The position numbers and the translations under genes were made by a program. Shown piece by piece: positions 34,255 through 42,086 of a stretch of 59,084 nucleotides of DNA (position 1 is its first letter; the number at the start of each line of letters is the position of its first letter). The notes under the pieces are model-generated. The model had not been told where the DNA came from. It did no database searches and worked only from the letters and a program-made list of their open reading frames with translations. Source of the stretch: DATJBF01 sp035516795. Lineage in GTDB: Bacteria; Verrucomicrobiota; Verrucomicrobiia; Palsa-1439. The stretch lies in contig DATIZX010000051.1 in the NCBI GenBank assembly GCA_035516795.1, positions 1-59,084 of the forward strand, given 5' to 3'.

Positions 34255-34282
34255 TGTAGCCGCAGGCGTAAAGCCTGCGCCG
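34255..34282. repeat. Palindromic hairpin repeat, GTAAA-loop type, copy 1
   Basis: TGTAGCCGCAGGC-GTAAA-GCCTGCGCCG: perfect GCAGGC/GCCTGC arms around a five-base loop. The near-identical unit at 34501-34527 lies in the opposite orientation, giving an inverted pair about 230 bases apart. Confidence 0.6.
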
Positions 34283-34500
34283 CGCAACCACTGTTGGTGG
34301 TTTCGATTGTGCTCGCCAAACAGCGGCGTCTCGTCCATGCACTTCTGAGTTTCGTCATTCGCCTGCCGTTTGTAGGGCGTGGATGCCCGCAGGGTTTCGC
34401 GCCGCTTCGGATCGGAATGCGCCAGCATTCGTGGTGTGTCAACCCCCGTAGCCGCACCCTTCACGGGTGCGTTCTTTCCGTGTAGCCAAGCGCACTTCCC

Positions 34501-34527
34501 CGCGCAGGCGTAAAGCCTGCGGCTACA
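34501..34527. repeat. Palindromic hairpin repeat, GTAAA-loop type, copy 2
   Basis: CGCGCAGGC-GTAAA-GCCTGCGGCTACA, the inverted partner of 34255-34282. It lies just downstream of the small HTH gene and may act as its terminator or mRNA-stabilising hairpin. Confidence 0.6.
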
Positions 34528-34540
34528 GGACTGTTTACGT

Positions 34541-34753
34541 TCACAATTTCTTGAGAGCTTTGGCCAGCAGCGGGCACGTGAACTTGCCGGGACGATGCCG
34601 GCCGCGCAACCACTGTTGGACGGTGATCTGCGAGACGGAACATCCGAGCACCGCCAACGCCCGGCGGAGTTGAGGCAAGGTCCGACCTTTGCGCTTGGAG
34701 TACAACTCGCGCGCGATGCGGTCCCGAGGTGGTGGTAGTTTCTTTCGGCTCAT
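34541..34753 (-). CDS. Small helix-turn-helix DNA-binding protein
   Basis: 70 residues, ATG seven bases after AGGAG. Very basic. The middle has a helix-turn-helix look: TLPQLRRALAVLGCSVSQIT, then VQQWLRGRHRPGKF, in which the second helix would be the recognition helix. No larger domain, so it probably acts as a dimeric repressor or a small nucleoid or element-linked regulator. It is surrounded by hairpin repeats, and two near-identical 18-base direct repeats lie 63-135 bases upstream of its start, where an autoregulatory operator would be expected. The coding call rests on the good ribosome-binding site and plausible fold; no named family. Confidence 0.6.
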   Translation of the reverse strand: MSRKKLPPPRDRIARELYSKRKGRTLPQLRRALAVLGCSVSQITVQQWLRGRHRPGKFTCPLLAKALKKL

Positions 34754-34815
34754 CGAATTCTCCTTCCGGTTTTCTTGGGATCAACACTGCGCCTGCAAAT
34801 GCCCGGAACAATATG

Positions 34816-34888
34816 TATAGCGCTATGCATAACGACTCGACGGCAGCGGCCACAAGCGGAAAAACTTATATATAGCACTATGCATAAC
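34816..34888 (-). promoter_or_regulatory. Direct-repeat operator candidate for the HTH gene
   Basis: TATAGCGCTATGCATAAC (34816-34833) and TATAGCACTATGCATAAC (34871-34888) differ at one base and are 55 bases apart, close to five helical turns. The first contains the perfect palindrome ATAGCGCTAT and both contain ATGCAT. They lie upstream of the minus-strand HTH gene (start 34753) in otherwise AT-richer DNA. Read on the minus strand, TATACAT beside copy 1 could serve as a -10 box. Binding by the HTH protein is inference. Confidence 0.5.
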
Positions 34889-34913
34889 TCAAGGGAGATG
34901 GAACGGAGGTAGT

Positions 34914-35045
34914 GTCCTGATTGGGAGGGCTATCCTGCCCCGGCGGGATCGTGGCGCGTTTTCCGAACGGACGCGCCTGCGCGCCGAAGCGCTTCCGCGC
35001 GCGAAGGCGTGACGGAGCGCGTCCCTCCAGTCGGCAAATCAGGAC
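34914..35045. repeat. MITE-like inverted-repeat element
   Basis: A 132-base unit bounded by GTCCTGATT (34914-34922) and its exact inverse AATCAGGAC (35037-35045). The arms continue with interruptions (GGGAGGG inside the left end against CCCTCC inside the right). The interior is very GC-rich with nested CG-rich palindromes and has no reading frame. It could be a non-autonomous transposable element or a large structured repeat. Confidence 0.5.
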
Positions 35046-35198
35046 GTTACCGGAACAGAAGCGGATGTGAGCACTGCCACATTGCAGGCCGACTCTGTGA
35101 GTCGGCGTGTCAGCGCAGAGTCAACATGCGCCCAACTGGACGGGAACATTCGATTCGGGATTGATTATCGGATGGCGCGGAAGCACACCCGCAACGAA

Positions 35199-35387
35199 CT
35201 GTAGCGGCGGCCTGCCCCGAAAGCGTTCGGGGTGTATGATCGTCGAACTGTAGCGGCGGTCTATGACCGCCGCGCGAGTGGGAATCGCCTTGAGGAGTAC
35301 GATGACCGTAAACGACAGCGCGTTCGAAGGCTGGGAGATCAAAGGCCGATGGCAGCGAGCTGTAGCGGCGGTGTGTCACCGCCGTGT
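35199..35387. repeat. Three copies of a CTGTAGCGGCGG hairpin repeat
   Basis: CTGTAGCGGCGG occurs at about 35199, 35248 and 35360. The second and third form hairpins (GCGGCGGTCTATGACCGCCGC and GCGGCGGTGTGTCACCGCCG), while the first has decayed or carries another inserted hairpin (CCCCGAAAGCGTTCGGGG). A related copy with CCGCCGG arms is at 40447. They look like members of one intergenic palindromic family. Confidence 0.6.
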
Positions 35388-35554
35388 CCGCGGCGAAGTC
35401 GCGGTGAAAGACGGCAAATTCGTCGGCAAAGTCGGCCGCGGCAAACTCCTCAAGCGCGAACCGACGCATTTTTGAGTTGTTTTGTTGAGCCGAGCCCAAA
35501 GCAAAGCGCTTACGATGGGTTAGCCGCAGAAGTCGGGCTGTTTATGTCCATGCC

Positions 35555-35800
35555 ATGCACTTGATTTACATCGAAGATTCGGGCGACGAACAGTTGGCAA
35601 TCTTCAGTGCGTTGGCAATTCCGGTGGAACAATGGCGGGATTGTTTTACGAGGATCAAAGAGTTCCGACGAAACTTGAAGCAGGCTTACGGAATCTACGT
35701 TTACAAAGAGCTCCACGCTTGGAAATTCGTTTCGGGGCGAGGACAGATTGCGGATCGAGTAGTGACGAAATCACAACGTGCGGCAACGCATACGCATACA
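35555..35800 (+). pseudogene. DUF3800-family protein, N-terminal fragment
   Basis: An ATG-started frame begins MHLIYIEDSGDEQLAIFSAL, the hallmark of DUF3800 proteins (a strand with two acidic residues, RNase H-like), and continues through IPVEQWRDCF and YKELHAWKFVSGRGQIADRV, the second conserved block. After about residue 80 the sequence turns unrelated (THTHTENLL) and stops at 35908, whereas family members exceed 200 residues. It is therefore a truncated copy. DUF3800 genes often travel with mobile or defence DNA, in line with the repeats around this one. Confidence 0.55.
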
Positions 35801-35908
35801 GAAAACCTCTTGTTCGCATTCATCCTCACCTTCCCATCCAGCCGAATCATAACTGGATTACCTCAGAACGATTGCCCGGTGCAACCGGGGCGGGAACACC
35901 AGTGCTGA

Positions 35909-36427
35909 AACGTCCAAATACCCTCGCCTCGCGATGCGCAGCCTACCGCAGACAGCTCCACAACTTCAAGTCAAAATGGTTACCTTGTGGCGGCCAATTC
36001 CGGAGCGGCCCGCACCGGCACGATTACGGTTGGGGATCAGAGGGCCACTGTCGATCAGGCCGCTGCCCCCCACGTCATCTTCTCGCTCACCAATGTGGCG
36101 CAGATCTGCAAGACCAAGATCAACAAGAATAAGGGGACAACCAACACCACCTGCCGGCTCAACTTCAATCTGGTTGCCCACAATACCGGGACCACAAGAA
36201 GTTCCAAGTCCAAGGCTCTGTTGTGGCTGGAACAAGACAGCGTCTTCAATCCCACTACAGGCCGCACACCTTTCAGGAAGACGGTGATAGTCCTCAAAGC
36301 CGGCAAATCAATCACGATTAAGATCAGGAAAAAGAAATGCATGGGATACCAGACGGGCACCTTCATCTATGCCACCGACGACCAGACCAACATCCTGGCC
36401 TTCGTCGAAGTCCCGAGTCCCAAGTAG
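35909..36427 (+). pseudogene. C-terminal fragment of a secreted protein with a BACON-like domain
   Basis: A frame opens at 35909, with no proper start, and runs to 36427. NGYLVAANSGAARTGTITVG followed by VDQAAAP is the closing half of a BACON/Ig-like repeat of the kind found in large bacterial surface proteins. The remaining ~115 residues are a Lys/Thr-rich beta domain (FNLVAHNTG, FRKTVIVLKAGKSITIKIRK). There is no signal peptide and the upstream part is missing, so this is the tail of a deleted gene. Confidence 0.5.
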
Positions 36428-36737
36428 ACGAGCCGATGAGGGTGAGCATTGGCGACGAGGTATTCGTTGCGCAAAAGGCCCTGCTCTACAAGGCCACCGC
36501 CAACAAGTCTGGCACTGTGAAGTGAGCGGTTCGAATGGTAAAGGCGGTCGACTCTTGAAACTTGAAATCAGGTCGCTATGGTCACCGTCCTCACGGCTGA
36601 CGTTTGGAAAGCAGCTCGCGAATACGATCCACCGAAGGCGGATAAGTCACGCCAAGGGCGGATAAATTCGTGGATCATGCCGGGAAATTGAAGCTTGTCG
36701 TGACGGTCGGAACTCGGTACAAGTCGCGCCCCATGAT
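36428..36737. other. Short gene-free gap
   Basis: About 310 bases. It holds a 29-codon frame (MRVSIGDEVFVAQ, ending SGTVK at about 36524) that reads like another gene tail, and a degenerate direct repeat GGCGGATAA near 36640-36665. Nothing else recognised. Confidence 0.3.
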
Positions 36738-38345
36738 GTGTCCACGCCCGCTGCCGCTCCCAAAGCAATGAACCGTGAACTGATCGCGTTGTTCGCGTTT
36801 GGCTGCGCCTTCGCGGCCTTGAGTGTTGCGAGTTATACCCGCGAATCCGCCACCTTCGATGAACCCAAGCACCTGACGTGCGGTTACGTCGCACTGAAAC
36901 TGCACGATTACCGGTTGGATAACGAGTCCCCTCCCTTCGCCCGCCTGTGGGCCGCCCTGCCCCTGATGGTGACCCCGGGCGTCAAACTCAATACCAATAC
37001 CCCTACCTGGTTCAGCGGCGACAATAACGATTTCTACAAGGACTTCCTGTACGCCCAGAACAACGCGGACCAACTTCTTTACCGGGCCCGGTTCATGATC
37101 GTGCTTCTGGGCGTGTTGCTGGGAGGGCTTTTGTTTTGGTGGGCACGCGCGTTGTTTGGTTTTGGCACGGCGGTCTGTGTCCTGGTTCTCTATACACTGG
37201 AACCGAATCTAATGGCCCACTCGGGCCTGGTCACAACGGATTTGGGATTCGCCTGTTTCTTCTTCGGCAGTGTGTACTTCTTGTGGCGACTCACACGAGA
37301 TTTCGGGGCCGGCGACCTGGTTGGCCTGACGATATTCTTTGCGGCGGCCATGCTCACCAAGTTCTCGTGCCTGTTGTTGATCCCGATTCTGGTCGTGCTG
37401 CTGACCGCTTATGCCGCACAAAGCGGTCAATGGAGACACGCGCTGATCGCCTTGTCCGTGTTGCTCGCCGGAACCTACCTGCTCATCCACGCGGTGTACG
37501 CCTTTTGCGGCGCCGACAGCGTCGGACCCTTTCTCCTGCCTGAGTGCTACCTCGATGGAATACGCGGGCAACTCGCCCTCCAAAAGAACTGGACGGTGTT
37601 TCTGGATGGAAAACTCAGCCAGCATGGATGGTGGGTTTATTATCTCGTGGCCTTCTTGATCAAAACCCCGATGGCGACGTTGCTCCTGTTCGCAGCCGGG
37701 CTGATCCTCGTCTTTTCGAAGCGTCGGACACTCTCGTTGAATGAAGCCTTCATCCTTGTCCCGTTGACTCTGTTTTTCGGCGGGGCCACCGTGTTTCGAT
37801 TCAACCTTGGGCTGCGATATATCCTTCCGATTTACCCATTCGTACTGTTGGTTGCTGGTCAGGTCTGCGCCCAACTGCTCCGTGACAATCACAAATGGAT
37901 CCTGGCGACGTTGGCGGCGACACTGCTCGGCGCGTTTTTCTGCATCTATCCGCATACGCTGGCGTTCTTTAACTTGCTCGCTGGCGGACCCCGCGGTGGC
38001 AGCCGGATTTTGGTCGACTCCAACCTGGATTGGGGCCAGGACCTGAAGCCCTTGAAACATTGGATGGATGACCACCACGTCCACCAAATTGGCCTGAGCT
38101 ACTTTGGAACCGCCGACCCGGCGTATTACGGAATTGCCTGCACGCGCTTACCGGGGTACCCGCCCACGCCGCCGTATCCTGTCCCCCAACTGCCGGGATA
38201 TGTGGCGATCAGCGTCACCAACCTTCGGGGCGTTCCGATCACCGCGCTTTCGCGGAAGTTTTACGAGCCATTCACTCGAGCCACGCCCGTGGCAACAATT
38301 GGCTATTCCATCTATGTCTTCCACGTTGACCGCCCCTGGTGGTAA
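36738..38345 (+). CDS. GT39-like membrane glycosyltransferase
   Basis: 535 residues with ten or more membrane helices and a large extracytoplasmic C-terminal region. The first loop has ESATFDEPKHLT, carrying the conserved Asp-Glu of ArnT/PMT-type enzymes, and the second loop has the metal/lipid-phosphate region around TTDLGFACFFFGSVYFLWRL. GLRYILPIYPFVLLVAGQV is typical of the PMT_2 family. Such enzymes move sugars from polyprenyl-phosphate carriers to lipids, glycans or proteins on the outer face of the membrane. The gene is isolated, and its substrate is unknown. Start ATG or GTG at 36738 is uncertain; an internal ATG (MNRELIAL) is 10 codons in. Confidence 0.82.
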   Translation: MSTPAAAPKAMNRELIALFAFGCAFAALSVASYTRESATFDEPKHLTCGYVALKLHDYRLDNESPPFARLWAALPLMVTPGVKLNTNTPTWFSGDNNDFYKDFLYAQNNADQLLYRARFMIVLLGVLLGGLLFWWARALFGFGTAVCVLVLYTLEPNLMAHSGLVTTDLGFACFFFGSVYFLWRLTRDFGAGDLVGLTIFFAAAMLTKFSCLLLIPILVVLLTAYAAQSGQWRHALIALSVLLAGTYLLIHAVYAFCGADSVGPFLLPECYLDGIRGQLALQKNWTVFLDGKLSQHGWWVYYLVAFLIKTPMATLLLFAAGLILVFSKRRTLSLNEAFILVPLTLFFGGATVFRFNLGLRYILPIYPFVLLVAGQVCAQLLRDNHKWILATLAATLLGAFFCIYPHTLAFFNLLAGGPRGGSRILVDSNLDWGQDLKPLKHWMDDHHVHQIGLSYFGTADPAYYGIACTRLPGYPPTPPYPVPQLPGYVAISVTNLRGVPITALSRKFYEPFTRATPVATIGYSIYVFHVDRPWW

Positions 38346-38373
38346 ACGGCGGAAGCGCCGGCTGGCAGAGCGT

Positions 38374-39372
38374 TCAGCCTGCGGGTTTCTTTTCCCGCCA
38401 CGCGGCGATGATGGCATCCACCAACGCGTCAGCCTGTGGATTGGGATGTTGGTCTTCAGGATGGGCGCCCAGCCAGGCGACCGATTCGCGGATGCCGACC
38501 GCGAACGGTTTCTTGCATTTGAAGTCGGGTACGAACCGCTTGATCTTCGAATTGTCAAATACGCCTGGCTCGGCCTTGTCGCCTTTGGTGAATTCGATCG
38601 TTTCGGGGAAACGTTCGCACAGGAAGTCCAACGGGATTTTTTCGATCACCGGCGACGCGTTTCCCACGGCGGCGGCAATCTCTGTATAGATCTGGTTCCA
38701 GCTAAGCGCTTCGTCGCTGGTGATGTGGAAGGATTCGCCCACGGCCTTCTCGTTCCCCACCAGACCCGCCAAGCCGACTGCGAAATCGGACGTGGCCGTG
38801 AGCGTCCACGGATTCTCGCCGTCGTTGGCGACAAACATCGGTTTGCCTTGTTCGAAACGCGTGCCGAGCCAGTAGCCGGGGCTGGAGACGGTGTTGGGAA
38901 TCCAACGTTTGGAGTAAGTGTGCGACGGACGGACAATGGTCACGGGGAACTTGTCGGTGGCATGACGTTCCAAGAGCCACTGTTCGCACTGCAGCTTGTT
39001 CCGGGCATAAGGCGAGTAGGGATTGCCCAGTGGCGATTGTTCGGCGATTGGGATTTGCAAATGCGGCTTGGCATATACCATCGCCGTGCTAATGAAGATG
39101 TACTGACTCACCTTGCCGGCGAACAGCGCGTAGTCGGTCTCGACATCTGCCATTTCGTAACCGAGGAAGTTGATCACCACATCCGCCGTCACGCCTTCGA
39201 GGGCTTTCTGCATTGCTCCGAGGTTCTTGCGGTCGGCGACGATGCTGTCGTAGGCCAGCCGCACGCGAGATTTGCCGCGGGTAACGACGCTGATTTCGTG
39301 TCCACGCTTACGGAGGAGTGCGGCGCAGTCGGTGGAAATATTGCCCGTGCCGCCGATAAATAGAATCTTCAT
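38374..39372 (-). CDS. NAD-dependent epimerase/SDR (extended type)
   Basis: 332 residues from the ATG at 39372. The Rossmann nucleotide motif KILFIGGTGNIS is at the N-terminus, followed by a strand with ISVVTRGKSRV, then FISTAMVYAKP with the active-site Ser/Thr region, and YARNK as the YxxxK catalytic motif (in PYSPYARNKLQ). The C-terminal half (FHITSDEALSWNQIYTEIAA) is the substrate domain of extended or atypical SDRs. Likely a sugar-nucleotide epimerase or reductase. It converges with the GT39 gene (28 bases), so the pair is not co-transcribed. Confidence 0.85.
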   Translation of the reverse strand: MKILFIGGTGNISTDCAALLRKRGHEISVVTRGKSRVRLAYDSIVADRKNLGAMQKALEGVTADVVINFLGYEMADVETDYALFAGKVSQYIFISTAMVYAKPHLQIPIAEQSPLGNPYSPYARNKLQCEQWLLERHATDKFPVTIVRPSHTYSKRWIPNTVSSPGYWLGTRFEQGKPMFVANDGENPWTLTATSDFAVGLAGLVGNEKAVGESFHITSDEALSWNQIYTEIAAAVGNASPVIEKIPLDFLCERFPETIEFTKGDKAEPGVFDNSKIKRFVPDFKCKKPFAVGIRESVAWLGAHPEDQHPNPQADALVDAIIAAWREKKPAG

Positions 39373-39464
39373 ACCGCTTGATAACATACCTGCGACGGAT
39401 TGCCAATTGGGAAGGAGAAACCGATAAGCGGGCCGCCTGTCCCGGGTTTAACAGTGCGAACTCG

Positions 39465-40313
39465 TCACGGCTCGCGGTGTAATGGTATCCGTTCCACTCC
39501 GGGCTGTCCATTCGGAGCCGGTGGTGTCGGCCGTCTCATTTGGCCGGTGATCTTTTGGGCACGCTGTTCCAACTGTTCGGCTTCTTCCGTTTTGCCGGTT
39601 TCGCGAAGAAACGACGCATATTGCCGAAGGATCACGATCAAACGCGGACTGTCTTTGCCAAACATCTTCTCCTGAGCCGCCAGCGTCTCTTGATAAAGCT
39701 TCTCGGTTTCGGCAGGCATTCCCTGCGTGCGGTAATCTCTGGCCAAGTGCTCGATAATCGAGCCGGCCATGAAACTTCCGCCCTCGGGACTGGATTGCGC
39801 CACCGTCAATGCGTGCTTCAGCAACGATTCGGCTTTGTCATATTGCTGCTCCTGCTCGTAGTACGCTGCGAACTCCTGAAGATCCTGAATTGATTTGAAG
39901 TTGTTCGGCCCGGAGGTTTTCTCGGCAATGCCGACATATTGCTGGACGAGCGGATCGGCGTCCGACCATTTGCCTGCCGCGTGATACAGCGAGATATAGT
40001 CCCGGAGAATTTGTGCCATGGCTTGGTGATCCTCCGGAGCCGTGGCTTTTTGGATCTCGAGCGCCCGCTGGTAAAGGATTTCGGCAACCGAATACCTGTG
40101 CGTTTCTTGATACGCCCGGGCAAAATCTCGCAGGCCGGTCGCCACATCCGCGCGTTCGGGACTGAAATCTTCCTCCGCAACCGCTTCTATCCGTTTGGCG
40201 ATCTCCTCGGAGGTCCTGATCTGGGAAGCGGGCGGCGTCGTTTTTACCGACGCGCAAGCGCCAGCTACGACCAGCACCAAGGTGACGAAAACATTCTTCA
40301 GATATGCGTTCAT
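39465..40313 (-). CDS. TPR-repeat lipoprotein
   Basis: 282 residues from the ATG at 40313, eight bases after GAGGGG. The signal peptide ends in the lipobox VVAGAC. Residues about 60-270 form five or so tetratricopeptide-type repeats of ~42 residues (YSVAEILYQRALEIQKA, GKWSDADPLVQQYVGIA, QYDKAESLLKHALTVA, MPAETEKLYQETLAAQE, GKTEEAEQLEQRAQKI), the kinesin-light-chain-like variety. It is a scaffold for protein contacts at the outer membrane or in the periplasm. The C-terminus is Pro-rich. No partner is evident nearby. Confidence 0.8.
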   Translation of the reverse strand: MNAYLKNVFVTLVLVVAGACASVKTTPPASQIRTSEEIAKRIEAVAEEDFSPERADVATGLRDFARAYQETHRYSVAEILYQRALEIQKATAPEDHQAMAQILRDYISLYHAAGKWSDADPLVQQYVGIAEKTSGPNNFKSIQDLQEFAAYYEQEQQYDKAESLLKHALTVAQSSPEGGSFMAGSIIEHLARDYRTQGMPAETEKLYQETLAAQEKMFGKDSPRLIVILRQYASFLRETGKTEEAEQLEQRAQKITGQMRRPTPPAPNGQPGVERIPLHREP

Positions 40314-40446
40314 GAGTGATTCCCCTCTTGTTTGCAGACGGGCGGTTAGCTTAGCGCATTGGCATCGCGTACCAAAGCAAAACATTCGTTTGCGAAAGCA
40401 GGGAGATGTGCGAGATATCGATGCAGACCGGGAGCCGCCAACAAAA

Positions 40447-40546
40447 CTGTAGCCGCCGGTTTACCTGCCGGTGGTAGGGCCGTAGGTGACCAGGGCTTTA
40501 CGCCTGCGTCCGGTCCCGCGCGCAGCCATAAAGGCTGCGGCTACGC
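40447..40546. repeat. Compound intergenic repeat (CTGTAGCCGCC hairpin plus 70-bp repeat copy 2)
   Basis: CTGTAGCCGCCGGTTTACCTGCCGGTGG (about 40447-40474) is a variant of the hairpin family at 35.2 kb. It runs directly into GCCGTAGGTGACCAGGG..., the second copy of the ~70-base repeat at 32384, ending AGGCTGCGGCTACG. The unit fills the gap between the aldo/keto reductase and TPR genes. Confidence 0.6.
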
Positions 40547-40625
40547 GGAAATCGCTTTGATATGCGCTTGAAGGCTTGCGACCACACTCTTGTTATGTTG
40601 TGAGCCAAGTTCGGCAGGAGAATCG

Positions 40626-41633
40626 TCAGCCGAGCCATTCCGGGTGGTAGACGGTGGCGTCGAAGCGGGGCGAAATCTTGTAAGGCTCGAACTGGCCGAG
40701 CTTCGCCACCTCGCGCGTCTTGTCGAGCAACGCCGTGACCTCGCTCTGGCTCAGCGGACGGAAACTCTTCGCGGCGTCCAGCGCCTGCTGCAGGACTTTC
40801 ATCGAATCGCAACCGGTAATTACGACGCTGGTCGGCAGGCTCATCGCATAATGCAGGCATTCCACCGGGGTGACCTTGTTGCTTTCGAGGATAAGGCCGC
40901 TGCCCATTGGTTTCATTCCCAGCACGCCGATCTGTTCTTTCACGAGTCGCGGCAACACGCGCTGCTGGAAACTGTCGAAGTGGGCGTCCATGACATTGAG
41001 CGGCATCTGCACGGTATCGAATCGGAAATCGTGCGCGGCGGCGCTATCGAGCATCTTGAGATGGATGGACGGATCCTTGTGGCCGGTGAATCCGAGATAG
41101 CGCGTTTTGCCGGATTGTTTCGCCTCGATCAGCGCCTCCATGGAACCGCCTTTGGCGAAGGCGCGGTCGGGATCGCTGCCGCGAATCACCTCGTGCAATT
41201 GGAGCAAATCCAGATGATCGGTCTGAAGCCGGCGCAACGATTCTTCGATTTGCCTTTGCGCCAGCTTGCGTTCTCGGCTGTCGATCTTCGTCATGAGAAA
41301 CACCCGGTTGCGATAACCGTCGCGCAACGCCTTGCCCATACGAACCTCGCTGACGCCGCGATTGTAATCCCAGCAGTTGTCCATGAAATTGACGCCGCTG
41401 TCCACGGCGGTGCGGACGATGCCGATGGCTTCCTGCTCGTCGGGCCGCCCGAGATGGAATCCGCCGATACCGACCAACGAGACTTTTTCGCCGGTGCGTC
41501 CCAAAGCGCGATGGGGAATTTCGGATCTGGCTTCCGCCGTCCATGCCAGCCGCTTCGTCGCCAACGAAGCAGCGGCGGTGAAGAAGGTAACTTTCAGGAA
41601 ATCGCGTCTGGTAAGTGATCGGGTTTCGTTCAC
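40626..41633 (-). CDS. Tat-exported aldo/keto reductase
   Basis: 335 residues from the GTG at 41633, eight bases after GAGGA. A start 16 codons earlier (GTG 41681) is possible but moves the Tat motif inward. The N-terminus is a twin-arginine signal (LTRRDFLKVTFFTAAASLA). The AKR barrel follows: GRTGEKVSLVGIGG, DNCWDYNRGVSE with catalytic Asp and Tyr, FLMTKIDSRERK with Lys, and LDLLQLHEV with His, so the tetrad is complete. VVITGCDSMKVLQQALDA is the NADPH-binding C-terminal block. A folded, cofactor-loaded oxidoreductase in the periplasm is implied. Substrate unknown. Confidence 0.88.
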   Translation of the reverse strand: MNETRSLTRRDFLKVTFFTAAASLATKRLAWTAEARSEIPHRALGRTGEKVSLVGIGGFHLGRPDEQEAIGIVRTAVDSGVNFMDNCWDYNRGVSEVRMGKALRDGYRNRVFLMTKIDSRERKLAQRQIEESLRRLQTDHLDLLQLHEVIRGSDPDRAFAKGGSMEALIEAKQSGKTRYLGFTGHKDPSIHLKMLDSAAAHDFRFDTVQMPLNVMDAHFDSFQQRVLPRLVKEQIGVLGMKPMGSGLILESNKVTPVECLHYAMSLPTSVVITGCDSMKVLQQALDAAKSFRPLSQSEVTALLDKTREVAKLGQFEPYKISPRFDATVYHPEWLG

Positions 41634-41954
41634 AAACTGGTCCTCAATGCCGACGGTGTTTTTGTTTGGCGACCTTGGCACTTATCTGGCCCCCGAAAAC
41701 CATCATCTCCCGACGCGGCTCGTCTGGCAATCGGATAACTTCCGATTCTGAATTCAGATGATTTCCGAGTTGGCGAAAGAATTCGACGGCCACATGGGGC
41801 GAGTTCTTAGTTTCCTGGTTTCGCTTGGAACGCCCACCCGCTCTGCTCCGTCGGGAAAATCGGCCACGGTTCGGCGCTTGCCGGCACATTCGGATCCTGC
41901 CCTTCGCTTGCGCTTGTATTGACTGAAGTCCCTGCTGTGCTATGCTTCGGCCCT

Positions 41955-42080
41955 TAAATGCCGAATCCGTGTCGTTGGTGCGGAACGGGGGAACCGGTTT
42001 ATCGGGGCGAACCCCGAGATTGCCTCGGGGCAGATGGCGCATCTCCGTCTGAGCCCGTCAGCTAACCCCGTAGGTTCAGG
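41955..42080 (+). ncRNA. Cyclic di-AMP (ydaO/yuaA-type) riboswitch
   Basis: The leader directly before the KimA-like gene contains the conserved blocks of the ydaO class in order: TGCCGAATCCG, then GGTGCGGAACGGGGGAACC, a T-run, GGGGCGAA followed by a GC hairpin (CCCCGAGATTGCCTCGGGG), a second hairpin (AGATGGCGCATCT), GAGCCCG, CAGCTAACCCCGTAGG and the ribosome-binding site CAGGAGAG. I recognise this from the Bacillus/Thermoanaerobacter element. High c-di-AMP normally shuts such transporter genes off. The distance to the ATG (about 7 bases) suggests control of transcription end or translation start here. Confidence 0.85.
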
Positions 42081-42086
42081 AGAGCC

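Larger units (their letters stand above)
34093..34540. other. Repeat-bearing gap
   Basis: About 450 bases with no supportable gene. It contains two inverted copies of a short palindromic repeat (34255-34282 and 34501-34527) and an 18-base piece identical to part of the neighbouring HTH gene (34280-34297 versus 34602-34619). Frames here read Ala/Gly/Thr-rich peptides encoded by the repeats themselves. Confidence 0.45.
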
